Source: a virus. Taken from it: DNA of 64,000 bases. The position numbers and the translations under genes are program-made. Within the stretch, counting starts at the first letter, position 1. Each line of letters opens with the position of its first letter. Of the stretch, positions 42,814 to 50,888 are shown one piece after another. The notes below the pieces were generated by a model. It was not told the origin of the DNA. It worked only from the letters and a program-made list of their open reading frames with translations, and did not search any database. Where the stretch lies: IMG/VR virus record IMGVR_UViG_3300042519_001962, positions 62,001 through 126,000 of that record. The stretch is one strand, 5' to 3'.

Positions 42814-43017
42814 CTAATTTAATTTGATTGTTGTATTAATATAATGCTCTCTTACTTTGTTTAACCACACCTTATCTTTTGGGTGGTAATGACCTGAACG
42901 TAATGTGAAATCAACTAATTGTTGATGTGGATAATCTCCACCAATAGTCTTTATAAGTTTCAAAAGTTCCCTTAACTCATTTGTTAGTGGAAAAAACTTT
43001 ATAGGTTTCCTAGCCAT
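42814..43017 (-). CDS. Small basic protein, 67 aa, unknown
   Basis: First gene after the promoter at 43035-43066, so its expression is well supported. Contains FFPLTNELRELLKLIKTIGG and a basic C-terminal half (HPKDKVWLNKVREHY). No family recognised; possibly nucleic-acid-binding. It leads an operon that goes on to the 50-aa gene and Mom-like copy 1. Confidence 0.55.
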   Translation of the reverse strand: MARKPIKFFPLTNELRELLKLIKTIGGDYPHQQLVDFTLRSGHYHPKDKVWLNKVREHYINTTIKLN

Positions 43018-43034
43018 ATATTTAATTTATAAAA

Positions 43035-43066
43035 CAAATATACGAAATTAATTTGATATTTCCAAA
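43035..43066 (-). promoter_or_regulatory. Promoter before Mom-like operon
   Basis: TTTG (43063-43066), 20 bases, TATATTTG (43035-43042), 18 bases upstream of the ATG at 43017. One of the best matches; it lies inside the 3' end of Mom-like copy 2. Confidence 0.75.
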
Positions 43067-43815
43067 TTAATCGGTTCCATTTTTGTAATTTGTTCTATAA
43101 ATTCCTCATTTTCCTTTGGATATGGGAATAATGGGTGCTTTATGGTTTTCATAAGTTTCCTACGTTCGCCACCTTTTGAGAGAATATACACATATCTATG
43201 TTTTCTTGGGTTCTTTCGTATCCAAAACGTAGATGATGCTATCTTTTGGATTTCAGTTGGATTGTTAGTTCCAAATTTGACATAAGATGTTCGTTGGTGG
43301 TGCCAATCACCATCTTCTTCCCATCGAAAATCCCAACTATCGTTAAATCTTAGTTTGTTACCCTGATACAACCAATTTGTGGCTTGATATATAGTACCAC
43401 AATGTCCTTCTTTCGGGTCTGAATATGATATTAGTGCTTTAATGTTTGGTACATTTTCTCTTAACCAATCAAATGTTTGAGATAGGAACCAACTTTCAAT
43501 ATTAGAACCATAACCATCAAATACAAATAATCGAGTTAATTCTAATACCTCATCCCGTTCTAATAGGGGTGTAATTGATTGCCCAGCACTTCTACCTATT
43601 GGGTCACCATAACAAGCAACTCCAATTAATTTATCTTCTACATTACTAAAGAATGTATGCTCTTCTACTTCAGAGGTAAATAAACCAATAGCATAGGATA
43701 CTTTAGTCCACAAACCACTATAATGATTGTTTACTATAATATCCTTTGCTACCGATTTGGTTATTAATCTAATTGATAGCTTTGAAGTATCGCAATATTG
43801 TTTGTTTTCTTTCAT
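43048..43815 (-). CDS. Mom-like DNA modification protein, copy 2
   Basis: Paralogue of the gene at 41854-42657 with the same order: IVNNHYSGLWTKVSYAIGLF, LIGVACYGDPIGRSAG, VLELTRLFVFDGYGSNIESW, ALISYSDPKEGHCGTIYQAT and NWLYQGNK. End KHRYVYILSKGGERRKLMKT matches the copy 1 tail. 255 residues. The two are clearly homologous yet differ throughout, so the duplication is old and may have given different target sites or different modifications. A 67-aa HTH gene overlaps its start by 4 bases. Confidence 0.75.
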   Translation of the reverse strand: MKENKQYCDTSKLSIRLITKSVAKDIIVNNHYSGLWTKVSYAIGLFTSEVEEHTFFSNVEDKLIGVACYGDPIGRSAGQSITPLLERDEVLELTRLFVFDGYGSNIESWFLSQTFDWLRENVPNIKALISYSDPKEGHCGTIYQATNWLYQGNKLRFNDSWDFRWEEDGDWHHQRTSYVKFGTNNPTEIQKIASSTFWIRKNPRKHRYVYILSKGGERRKLMKTIKHPLFPYPKENEEFIEQITKMEPINLEISN

Positions 43816-44015
43816 AAACTACCAGTCCAAAATTCATTTAAGTGTGTCCATGTCTCATTTCTCACAATTCTTAGAATATTGGCTGAGGAACATTTGTTGT
43901 TTTGAGCAATTACTCTAACATTTCGGTGTCCCATTTTCCATAACCTTCTTATTTGTATAACCTGCTCATCTGTCAATTTTGATGACGGGTGAGACTGACC
44001 TCTTAGTATTGGCAT
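43812..44015 (-). CDS. Small HTH DNA-binding protein, 67 aa
   Basis: SSKLTDEQVIQIRRLWKMGH followed by VIAQNNKCSSANILRIVRNE and TWTHL is the helix-turn-helix typical of the DNA-binding part of phage HNH endonucleases (the pattern KLT-eqV--IR--...IA--f-vs---I--I--g--W). Only this part is present. Coupled to Mom-like copy 2 by a 4-base overlap; it could give sequence specificity or regulate the modification genes. Confidence 0.6.
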   Translation of the reverse strand: MPILRGQSHPSSKLTDEQVIQIRRLWKMGHRNVRVIAQNNKCSSANILRIVRNETWTHLNEFWTGSL

Positions 44016-44024
44016 TTTTTTATA

Positions 44025-44288
44025 TTAATTTTTCCATTCATTAATTGCGTTTGTATATGCCATTTCAGATTGAACTCCAGAAAATCGTTGTACTTCTTTT
44101 CCGTTTTTTTCAATAACCACTAATGGAATACTACGAACTGAGTATTGAGATGCTGCCTCAAAATCTTTATCAACATCAATATCTCTAAAAGTAACATCAC
44201 TATGTTGTTCTTTTAATCGTTCAATCGTTGGTGTTAACATTTTACACGGTCCACACCAAGTTCCATAAAATTTCTTTACTTCTAACAT
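44025..44288 (-). CDS. Thioredoxin
   Basis: WCGPC at residues 11-15 with cis-Pro region SIPLVVIEKNG near 54, a complete small thioredoxin fold of 87 residues. It is next to the ribonucleotide reductase genes and probably reduces the CxxC tail of the large subunit. Glutaredoxin is less likely, given the WCGPC site. Confidence 0.9.
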   Translation of the reverse strand: MLEVKKFYGTWCGPCKMLTPTIERLKEQHSDVTFRDIDVDKDFEAASQYSVRSIPLVVIEKNGKEVQRFSGVQSEMAYTNAINEWKN

Positions 44289-44313
44289 CTTCTTTTTGTT
44301 TTAATTGTTTATT

Positions 44314-46095
44314 CTATCCATCACAACTCAAGCAATCAATATCCATTGCTCTATCAGCAATATCACCTCTGAGTACTGATTCAGTTCTCATATAATAAAG
44401 TGTTTTAACACCTTGCTTCCATGCTTCCATACTTACAGTATGTATCCATTTTGGTGTTGCGGTAGATGGGAATGCCAAATTTAATGAAACCGCTTGGTCA
44501 ATATACTGCTGTCTAATTCCAGCTTGTCTAACCAATTCTAATTGATTTATTTCTTTGAATGTTTTAAATACATCCTTAATATTAAATGATTTTTCGTAAT
44601 CTAATTCAGATATATCTTCTTTCTTTAATACTTTACCATTTAAGAATCTCCATTCATTCAATTCATTAATATCCTGAATTGAACCTCCATCTGCCATAAT
44701 TTTATCCCAAATTTCTTTTGTATTGATTCCTATTTTTTTAAAAACCCTTTCCAATTCACCATTCTTACGAATAAAAGTTCCTTTAGCAGTTTGTTCCGTA
44801 AATACGTTAGCTGCCCAAGGTTCAATACCAGCAGATACATCACCACTCAATTTAGAGTTTGATACCGTTGGTGCAATTGCTCTTAAGTGTGTATTTCTAA
44901 ACCCACTATCTCTACACCATAAAGGTTCACCCAATTCAACTGCCATATCTCTACTTGCTCTTTCAGATTCAATCTTTAATTGAGAGAAAATCTTACGAGT
45001 TTCAAATTGTGCAATCATTCCTTCAAATGGAATACCCCTTTGTTGTAAATAAGTGTGCCATCCTAATACACCTAATCCCAATGCTCTACCTTTTTCAGCA
45101 GAACGAACTGAGTTTTCAAATCCTTTTAAGTTTTTAGCTTTTTGGATAAATTCTGAAAGAACTCCATCTAAAAACCAAGTTGCGGTATATACTAAATCAG
45201 TATCTTTCCACTCATCGTACTTAGCTAAGTTTAAAGATGATAAACAACATACAAATGAATGTGATTCATCAGTATGAAGAGCGATTTCAGAACATATGTT
45301 TGTCATATGAACTTTCAATCCATTAACTTTGTACATCTCTGGGTTTTGTTTATTAACATTACCCTTAAACATAATATAAGGTTCTCCAGTTGCTTTACGT
45401 TTCTGAAGTAATTTACCCCATTTTCTACGAGCTTCTTCATCTCCGTTTTCCAACTTTCTCATAAACTTATCACCTACTACTGCACATTGGTGTAGGTTAA
45501 GTGATTGGCGATTTACATCACCTTTTGGTTCTCTAATCTCTAACCAATCTTCAAAATCTTTATGGTCAATGTTTAGGTTAACAGATGCTGCTCCCCTACG
45601 AACTGAACCCTGATTTGTGGCAAGTATGGTTGAATCATAGATTTTTGTAAATGGAATTACACCATCAGATGTTCCATTTCCAGTAATTTGTGCTCCAGCT
45701 GGTCTAATTTGATTAATACCAATTCCAACCCCACCACCATGTTTTGCTAATAACATTAGTTCTAAATTCTTAGTACCAATATCAAATATTGAATCAGCTA
45801 CATCAATTCCGAAACAAGATATAGGTAAACCCCTATCAGTTCCAGTGTTTGATAAAACAGGTGTAGCCAAGTTTAACCAACCTTTCCAAATGTAATCAAA
45901 AAACTTTGATGCCAATTGTGGTTTGTTTAATCGTTGTGCTACTTTAGTAGAAACTCTCCAATATGCATCTTTTGGTTTCTCTCCAGCTAGCAAATACCCT
46001 TTACTAATAGTTTTTACATAGATTTCGGTATTTCCCCATTCTGGAAAATCTACTCCCAATTCCCAACCTAAATCTTCTCCGTAATTTTTAGCCAT
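44314..46095 (-). CDS. nrdA: Ribonucleotide reductase, large subunit (class I)
   Basis: 593 residues; no ATP-cone, so allosteric activity control is probably absent. Seen: WLNLATPVLSNTGTDRGLPI with active-site Cys in ISCFGI, AKHGGGVGIGINQIR, TNICSEIAL (N-C-E catalytic triad), and the C-terminal CLSC redox pair. It reduces ribonucleotides to deoxyribonucleotides with the small subunit at 46858-47853. The MazG and SET genes separate the two subunits. Start overlaps none; one base lies between it and MazG. Confidence 0.95.
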   Translation of the reverse strand: MAKNYGEDLGWELGVDFPEWGNTEIYVKTISKGYLLAGEKPKDAYWRVSTKVAQRLNKPQLASKFFDYIWKGWLNLATPVLSNTGTDRGLPISCFGIDVADSIFDIGTKNLELMLLAKHGGGVGIGINQIRPAGAQITGNGTSDGVIPFTKIYDSTILATNQGSVRRGAASVNLNIDHKDFEDWLEIREPKGDVNRQSLNLHQCAVVGDKFMRKLENGDEEARRKWGKLLQKRKATGEPYIMFKGNVNKQNPEMYKVNGLKVHMTNICSEIALHTDESHSFVCCLSSLNLAKYDEWKDTDLVYTATWFLDGVLSEFIQKAKNLKGFENSVRSAEKGRALGLGVLGWHTYLQQRGIPFEGMIAQFETRKIFSQLKIESERASRDMAVELGEPLWCRDSGFRNTHLRAIAPTVSNSKLSGDVSAGIEPWAANVFTEQTAKGTFIRKNGELERVFKKIGINTKEIWDKIMADGGSIQDINELNEWRFLNGKVLKKEDISELDYEKSFNIKDVFKTFKEINQLELVRQAGIRQQYIDQAVSLNLAFPSTATPKWIHTVSMEAWKQGVKTLYYMRTESVLRGDIADRAMDIDCLSCDG

Positions 46096-46096
46096 T

Positions 46097-46405
46097 TTAA
46101 TTCTCTTCTTTTATGAAAACACCATTAACAGTATTTCCTTTTCTATTCTTAATTTCATTCCAAGCATGCTCTAAACATTCAGCTGGTTCTAATCCCAACT
46201 GATATGCTAATATGATTAATGTTACAAATGTATCACCAATCCCATCTTGGATTTCTTCTGTTTTTTTGTTCTTTGCGATTGCTCCAGCGGTTTCACCCAA
46301 CTCTTCCATCACTTTCATCAATTGTTTGGGTGCGTTTTCTGCTTTTAGGATATCCTTAGCATCAGCCCATCCTTTTACGTTTTGTATTAATTCATCAAAA
46401 TTCAT
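46097..46405 (-). CDS. MazG-like NTP pyrophosphohydrolase
   Basis: Helical 102-residue protein with MKVMEELGETAGAIAKNKK (the E-E-x-x-E helix) and IQDGIGDTFVTLIILAYQLG (E/D-x-x-D helix), the metal-binding set of the MazG/dUTPase-like all-alpha fold. Located between RNR subunits, so it probably tunes nucleotide pools; phage MazG has also been linked to (p)ppGpp or to non-canonical dNTP. ATG overlaps the SET gene stop by 4 bases. Confidence 0.85.
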   Translation of the reverse strand: MNFDELIQNVKGWADAKDILKAENAPKQLMKVMEELGETAGAIAKNKKTEEIQDGIGDTFVTLIILAYQLGLEPAECLEHAWNEIKNRKGNTVNGVFIKEEN

Positions 46406-46815
46406 AATATTGTGCTATCTAAATCGTAGGTTCCGAATAATTCTTCACCTGCTTTAATGTGTGTAATTGCTATTTTATTTTGAGTGTTGAAGTTAGCCCT
46501 TTCAACACCTAATGTGTTTGTATATGCCAATGGATTTACTAAATTAAAATATCCATCATTATATAATTTAAACCATACAAAGGGGTATTCACCCCTTTTA
46601 TTTTCGTATGATTTAAGTATTATGCGTTTAACATATATTGGTAGTTGTTCAAATTCTAAATGGGTTATTGTATATGTTCCAGTTTCCCCATCCCATCTTT
46701 CAAATAATGATTCACCGGCTTTGATATCTCTAAGAGCAAATGTACCAATTCCATGTATTGGGCTTGGTGCAATATCAGTTTTGATGCAATTATTTAAATA
46801 TGTGAATGTACTCAT
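46402..46815 (-). CDS. SET-domain protein methyltransferase-like
   Basis: IHGIGTFALRDIKAGESLFE near residue 20, then LAYTNTLGVERANFNTQNKI and ITHIKAGEELFGTYD at the end, match the SET fold (GxG, NH-S-like and E-E-L-x-x-x-Y-D motifs). 137 residues, a minimal SET domain without pre- or post-SET. SET enzymes methylate lysines in proteins; the target here might be a ribosomal, translation or host DNA-binding protein. Its ATG lies only 4 bases after a -7 box, so the mRNA may be leaderless. Confidence 0.7.
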   Translation of the reverse strand: MSTFTYLNNCIKTDIAPSPIHGIGTFALRDIKAGESLFERWDGETGTYTITHLEFEQLPIYVKRIILKSYENKRGEYPFVWFKLYNDGYFNLVNPLAYTNTLGVERANFNTQNKIAITHIKAGEELFGTYDLDSTIL

Positions 46816-46819
46816 ACTA

Positions 46820-46851
46820 CAAATATACGAAATTTATTTGATTAAACCTAA
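46820..46851 (-). promoter_or_regulatory. Promoter, possibly giving leaderless SET mRNA
   Basis: TTAG (46848-46851), 20 bases, TATATTTG (46820-46827); the ATG of the SET gene begins at 46815. It also would serve MazG and RNR large subunit downstream. Confidence 0.6.
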
Positions 46852-46857
46852 TGTTTA

Positions 46858-47853
46858 TTAAAATAAATCTCCCCAATCTTCCCCTTCATTAGCCTTTGAA
46901 TAATCAGTAGGTCTAATAGCGAAGAAATCAGTATGTGTAGTACCACCAGTTAAGTGATAGAACCATTCTAAATTATCAGCTTTCTTAGAGTTGAATTCGA
47001 AAATACCATCATAACCTAATTCTCTAAGTTTGGTATTTGTTCTCGCTTTAATAAATTCTTTCAAATCTGATGATTTTAGATTTTCTAAATCACCATTTTC
47101 AAACATCTTATCAATAAAATGAGATTCTAATTCTACGATTAGTTTAGCTGCTTCTTCGATTGATTCTTTACTAGCTTCCTTTAATTCAGGAAACTCTTCA
47201 CACATATGATTGAACAATTGACAACCCATCTTAGAATGTAAGGATTCATCCCTTACAGACCATTTCATTTGTTGTCCTATACCTTTCAATAGATTTCTCA
47301 TTTGGAACGAATATAGAACCGCAAATGATGAATAGAGCGATACTCCTTCAGCGAATGCTGAAAAGATTGCCAAACTTCTTGCTACTTCCTGTCTTGCTAT
47401 CGGATTTGTTTCCAAATCGTTATGTGTCCAATCAGCTGTAGTAGAAGTTAAGAGTTGGAATTTCTCAGCAACTGCAGGTTCGTGCAAAAATGCTGAGAAA
47501 TCATCTAACCCTAATGTTTCATTTAGATATGAATATGCGGTTGCATGAATTGTTTCTTGTGAACCAAACATCATAGCCATCTGCTTAATTTCATGCTTTG
47601 GAAACCATTTGGTTACCATCGTAGTCCAATAATCAGATACAGCACATTCAGTTTGAGCAAAACCCAATAGAATGTTACCAACCAAATGTTTTTCATCAGA
47701 TGTAAGATTTTCATTCCAATCTTTAACATCACCCTGCATTGAGATTTCAGTATGTAACCAAAATGCCTGAGCTTGTTTTAACCAGCCTTCTTCATAATAC
47801 ACTGGAAATTCAAATGGTTTGTAGGGTATTCTTTCAGTAAATAATTTGCTCAT
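46858..47853 (-). CDS. nrdB: Ribonucleotide reductase, small subunit (class I)
   Basis: 331 residues, ferritin-like. FAQTECAVSDYW, FGSQETIHATAYSYL (E-x-x-H), SAFAEGVSLYSSFAVLYSF and VRDESLHSKMGCQLFNH (E-x-x-H) provide the di-metal site. C-terminal acidic tail EGEDWGDLF is the piece that docks into the large subunit. It holds the radical cofactor; whether the radical Tyr is used could not be settled by eye. Confidence 0.95.
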   Translation of the reverse strand: MSKLFTERIPYKPFEFPVYYEEGWLKQAQAFWLHTEISMQGDVKDWNENLTSDEKHLVGNILLGFAQTECAVSDYWTTMVTKWFPKHEIKQMAMMFGSQETIHATAYSYLNETLGLDDFSAFLHEPAVAEKFQLLTSTTADWTHNDLETNPIARQEVARSLAIFSAFAEGVSLYSSFAVLYSFQMRNLLKGIGQQMKWSVRDESLHSKMGCQLFNHMCEEFPELKEASKESIEEAAKLIVELESHFIDKMFENGDLENLKSSDLKEFIKARTNTKLRELGYDGIFEFNSKKADNLEWFYHLTGGTTHTDFFAIRPTDYSKANEGEDWGDLF

Positions 47854-47866
47854 AGTTTTAACTCTA

Positions 47867-48037
47867 TTATTTAGTTTCCTCTATGGATACTTTTCTATAA
47901 TCAGTTACCAATTTTTTAATCTCACCAATAGCTTTTCTAGCTCTTGATTTAGCAGCTTTGGTTGTACCATTGTGCTCTTTTTCAAATTGAGTGTATAACT
48001 CTTTAATTTGTTCGAAAATTTCTTGCGAATTTGCCAT
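47867..48037 (-). CDS. Histone H1-like (Hc1-type) protein, 56 aa
   Basis: The frame opens at 48124, but I choose the ATG at 48037, which gives MANSQEIFEQIKELY at the start. KEHNGTTKAAKSRARKAIGE, then IKKLVTDYRK, matches the small histone-H1/Hc1-like proteins common in Bacteroidota (pattern NKAAGTRVRKGMQELKnla). They bind DNA non-specifically. A phage copy could compact phage DNA or displace the host nucleoid protein. A CCAAC/GTTGG hairpin lies in its leader (48065-48084). Confidence 0.7.
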   Translation of the reverse strand: MANSQEIFEQIKELYTQFEKEHNGTTKAAKSRARKAIGEIKKLVTDYRKVSIEETK

Positions 48038-48192
48038 AATCTTTATTTTGTTTTTAATTGTTAAGTCCAACCATTTTTTCAGTTGGGTGATTATAACTAT
48101 TGTATATATTGAAAAAGAATTCAATTTACAAAGTTAATTTTTTTATTTTTTTGTTTGGTATTTTTACATACCACATATTGATTGATTGAGTA

Positions 48193-49551
48193 TTATCCAA
48201 AGTTATCTACATATTTTTTATGTAATAATTTCTTCTCCATAATCGCCCCATCATTACTTTCTTTTGATGTAATAATTCCATCAGATGATGATGCTTCAAA
48301 TACTTCAATTGAACCAATATTAGTATCCATTTTAGATGGGAATGTTAATCCATCCGGTCCGAATCTATTCTTCATCACGTGAAATCTAGCGGTGTTGTTT
48401 AATTTATCTTTAGATTTTCTACTGATACTCATAATGAAATCTGCGTTCATAACTTTAGCGTATGAATCAGCCACTTTATCAGCTTCAATAACTTCACTAT
48501 CAATTGCCGAACGATTGGTTTGAGATGCTGTCCAAACGGGTATTCCTAACATACCACCCATTCCTCTTAGTTCAATATAAACACCACCTTGCTCACCATA
48601 AGTTGATTCTGATTTGTTTGTAGTAGAGAGTAGTAAATCAGCGTAATCAATAATAACTAAATCCGGTTTATTACCCGCAGCAGTCATCTTTTCAATGTGA
48701 GATTCGATGTTTCTAGCTGATATACCCTTTGGTGGAAAATACTTAATGAGTAATCTACCTTTTAGTTTTTTAATCTTTTGAAGTACATCCTCTTTTCTAT
48801 TTTTTAAATCCCCAGATGGGATTTGTGTGAATACAGTATCATATCGCTGTCCTACATAATGTTCGGATAATTCTAATGAATAATGTACTACATTCATTCC
48901 AGCTTTCACAGCAGCCGCTCCAAGTGCACATAGTACCCAAGTTTTACCAACTCCTGATGGTGCAACTATTACTCCCAATTCACCGGGTCCTAATCCACCA
49001 TCCATTAACCCATTAATACAATCCCAAGAAGTTGGTACAGTTGTTCTATTTAAATCTTCACTACGTTCTTCAAAATCTAAAACGTAATCTAAACCCAAAT
49101 CAGTATCAACTCCAACTTTCATTGCTTTATCTACTAAATCTTTAATTCTATCATAAGAACCAGCTTTTAATAAATCAACGGATTGTACAATTGCTTCTTT
49201 AAGATTCTGATTGATGCAAAAGTTAGAAAATTCTTTTTTTACATAATCCAAGTCATTATCACCTAATTGGGTAAATGCCAATTTAAGTTGTTCAACAATT
49301 CGTTTCTGCATTCCAGAATCTTCCATTTTTGAAATTTCAACTTTAAACACATCTAATGATGGTGTACGTTTGAAATCATCATAATATTCCATTATCTCCT
49401 CAACAATCCATTTGTTTGCTTCGGATTCAAAAAACTTAGGATGTATAACCTCTCTGAGCGTATCTAATAAACGAACATCAGCAATCAAACAAGATAAAAC
49501 TTTTGTTTGAAATGATTGTCCGTATTTAGATAGTGTGTCTGTATTTTGCAT
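48193..49551 (-). CDS. Replicative DNA helicase, DnaB/gp41-type
   Basis: 452 residues. N-terminal helical domain (residues 1-150), then LGVIVAPSGVGKTWVLCALG (Walker A), VVHYSLELSEHYVGQRYDTV (H1a), LVIIDYADLLL (Walker B), and GIPVWTASQTNRSA (H3). MKNRFGPDGLTFPSKMD near the end is the DnaB-family C-terminal region. It unwinds DNA ahead of the polymerase; no separate primase gene is seen in this window. A promoter is 23 bases upstream. Confidence 0.9.
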   Translation of the reverse strand: MQNTDTLSKYGQSFQTKVLSCLIADVRLLDTLREVIHPKFFESEANKWIVEEIMEYYDDFKRTPSLDVFKVEISKMEDSGMQKRIVEQLKLAFTQLGDNDLDYVKKEFSNFCINQNLKEAIVQSVDLLKAGSYDRIKDLVDKAMKVGVDTDLGLDYVLDFEERSEDLNRTTVPTSWDCINGLMDGGLGPGELGVIVAPSGVGKTWVLCALGAAAVKAGMNVVHYSLELSEHYVGQRYDTVFTQIPSGDLKNRKEDVLQKIKKLKGRLLIKYFPPKGISARNIESHIEKMTAAGNKPDLVIIDYADLLLSTTNKSESTYGEQGGVYIELRGMGGMLGIPVWTASQTNRSAIDSEVIEADKVADSYAKVMNADFIMSISRKSKDKLNNTARFHVMKNRFGPDGLTFPSKMDTNIGSIEVFEASSSDGIITSKESNDGAIMEKKLLHKKYVDNFG

Positions 49552-49573
49552 GTATATAACCTATTTGTTTCCA

Positions 49574-49605
49574 CAAAGATATAAAAAATTTGTGATAAAA
49601 CCTAA
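49574..49605 (-). promoter_or_regulatory. Promoter before helicase gene
   Basis: TTAG (49602-49605), 20 bases, TATCTTTG (49574-49581), 23 bases upstream of the ATG at 49551. Confidence 0.55.
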
Positions 49606-49606
49606 T

Positions 49607-50653
49607 TTATTTTATAATAATGTTGTGGAATGTCGATTGTAACCAATCATTAATGTCTCTCCAATTTTGTAAAACCTTATATTTGTTACCAACTTTAAGG
49701 AATTCTAATTTATTGAATGCAACATCATCTTCTCTGAATCTATCAATTATCTTAAGCTTTTGATTTGTTGGTATATGTGGTTCTTTCAACTCCATTAATC
49801 GCTTATTCATAAGGAGTTGTTCCCTTGCTTCTAAAATATCATTATAAAGTTTGATTTTACCCAATTTACCTTCACACATTTGAAACAATTCATCATGCGT
49901 AATAAGTCTATCTTCAGATAGTTCAGGAAATCGTTTAAGAAGTGTTTTGATACCACATCCTTTAATACCCGGAATGTTATCGGACTTATCCCCATCTAAT
50001 GTACGATATAATAGGAGATTTTCAGGCCAAATTTCAAATTCATCAAATACAACTTGTCTATTATATAGTTTCTTTTTAGTTGGTGAAAATACACTAACTT
50101 TATCAGAAACTAATTGTAGGAAATCTTTATCAGTTGAAACAATTACAACTTCACCATCATACTCATTTTGAGTATATTGGGTTAAATATGCAATAGTATC
50201 ATCTGCTTCAATTCCATCGTAAATCATTGTTTGAACTGGTAGATAATCCAACATATCATTCAGCCATACAAATTGTTGCCTCATTGATAATCGTTCATCC
50301 TCTTCACTCATCATCTCACCATAGGTGCGATTAACTCTAAATCTATTCTTCTCTCTACCAGCTTTATATCCTTCGTGGATTTTCTTTCTGGATTCAGAAC
50401 CATTCTTACCATCAAAAGTTACAATAACTCTCGTTGGGTTGAATTCTCTGATTTGATATCCAATTGATTTTAATGAACCAATAACTCCACCCGTATGGTC
50501 ACCATCCTCATTCATTGTAGGATTAGTTGTCCAGCTACGGATGAAGGTATTAAGTCCATCAATGATAAGAACTCTACTGTTTCTCTCTCTTAGGTGGTTT
50601 GTTTTGTGTTCCTCACTCACTTTATTGAGGATATCTTTATAGAGTTCTTTCAT
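49607..50653 (-). CDS. 5'-3' exonuclease / RNase H, T4 Rnh-like
   Basis: 348 residues of the FEN-1/5'-nuclease fold. RVLIIDGLNTFIRSW gives the first metal-binding Asp; ITFDGKNGSESRKKIHEGYK the next; IEADDTIAYLTQY and VVIVSTDKDFLQLVSDKVSV the acidic core; LDGDKSDNIPGIKGCGIKT the helix-hairpin-helix. It removes RNA primers and flaps. T4 Rnh has 305 residues and the same order of motifs. Confidence 0.9.
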   Translation of the reverse strand: MKELYKDILNKVSEEHKTNHLRERNSRVLIIDGLNTFIRSWTTNPTMNEDGDHTGGVIGSLKSIGYQIREFNPTRVIVTFDGKNGSESRKKIHEGYKAGREKNRFRVNRTYGEMMSEEDERLSMRQQFVWLNDMLDYLPVQTMIYDGIEADDTIAYLTQYTQNEYDGEVVIVSTDKDFLQLVSDKVSVFSPTKKKLYNRQVVFDEFEIWPENLLLYRTLDGDKSDNIPGIKGCGIKTLLKRFPELSEDRLITHDELFQMCEGKLGKIKLYNDILEAREQLLMNKRLMELKEPHIPTNQKLKIIDRFREDDVAFNKLEFLKVGNKYKVLQNWRDINDWLQSTFHNIIIK

Positions 50654-50871
50654 TAGTTAGTTTTATCAGAGTTAAAATAAGTTTCTATTGCTTTCAATCT
50701 ATCATCTGCATCTACCAACATTTGAAGAGCTTCTTCAGCGTTGTTATAGAAATCATTTGTAGAATGGTCACCAATTCCAGCTGGATTCTTTTCTAATAAT
50801 TCTAATGTAAGTAGTGCTTTTGCTCTATCGGCTTGTGCACTTGTTTTTAACATTTCTTTCAATCTACTCAT
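50653..50871 (-). CDS. Unknown helical protein, 72 aa
   Basis: Small helical protein: KEMLKTSAQADRAKALLTLE, NPAGIGDHSTNDFYNNAEEA, and LQMLVDADDRLKAIETYF. Small genes of this type lie in T4-like replication operons; no function known to me. Overlaps the 5' nuclease start by one base, with UvsX 17 bases upstream. Confidence 0.6.
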   Translation of the reverse strand: MSRLKEMLKTSAQADRAKALLTLELLEKNPAGIGDHSTNDFYNNAEEALQMLVDADDRLKAIETYFNSDKTN

Positions 50872-50888
50872 AACATATTTTTTATAAT

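Noticed and set aside
46484-46861. Plus-strand frame of 125 codons opposite the SET gene
   Set aside because: The minus-strand SET gene has a promoter, coupled neighbours and family motifs; the plus frame has none.
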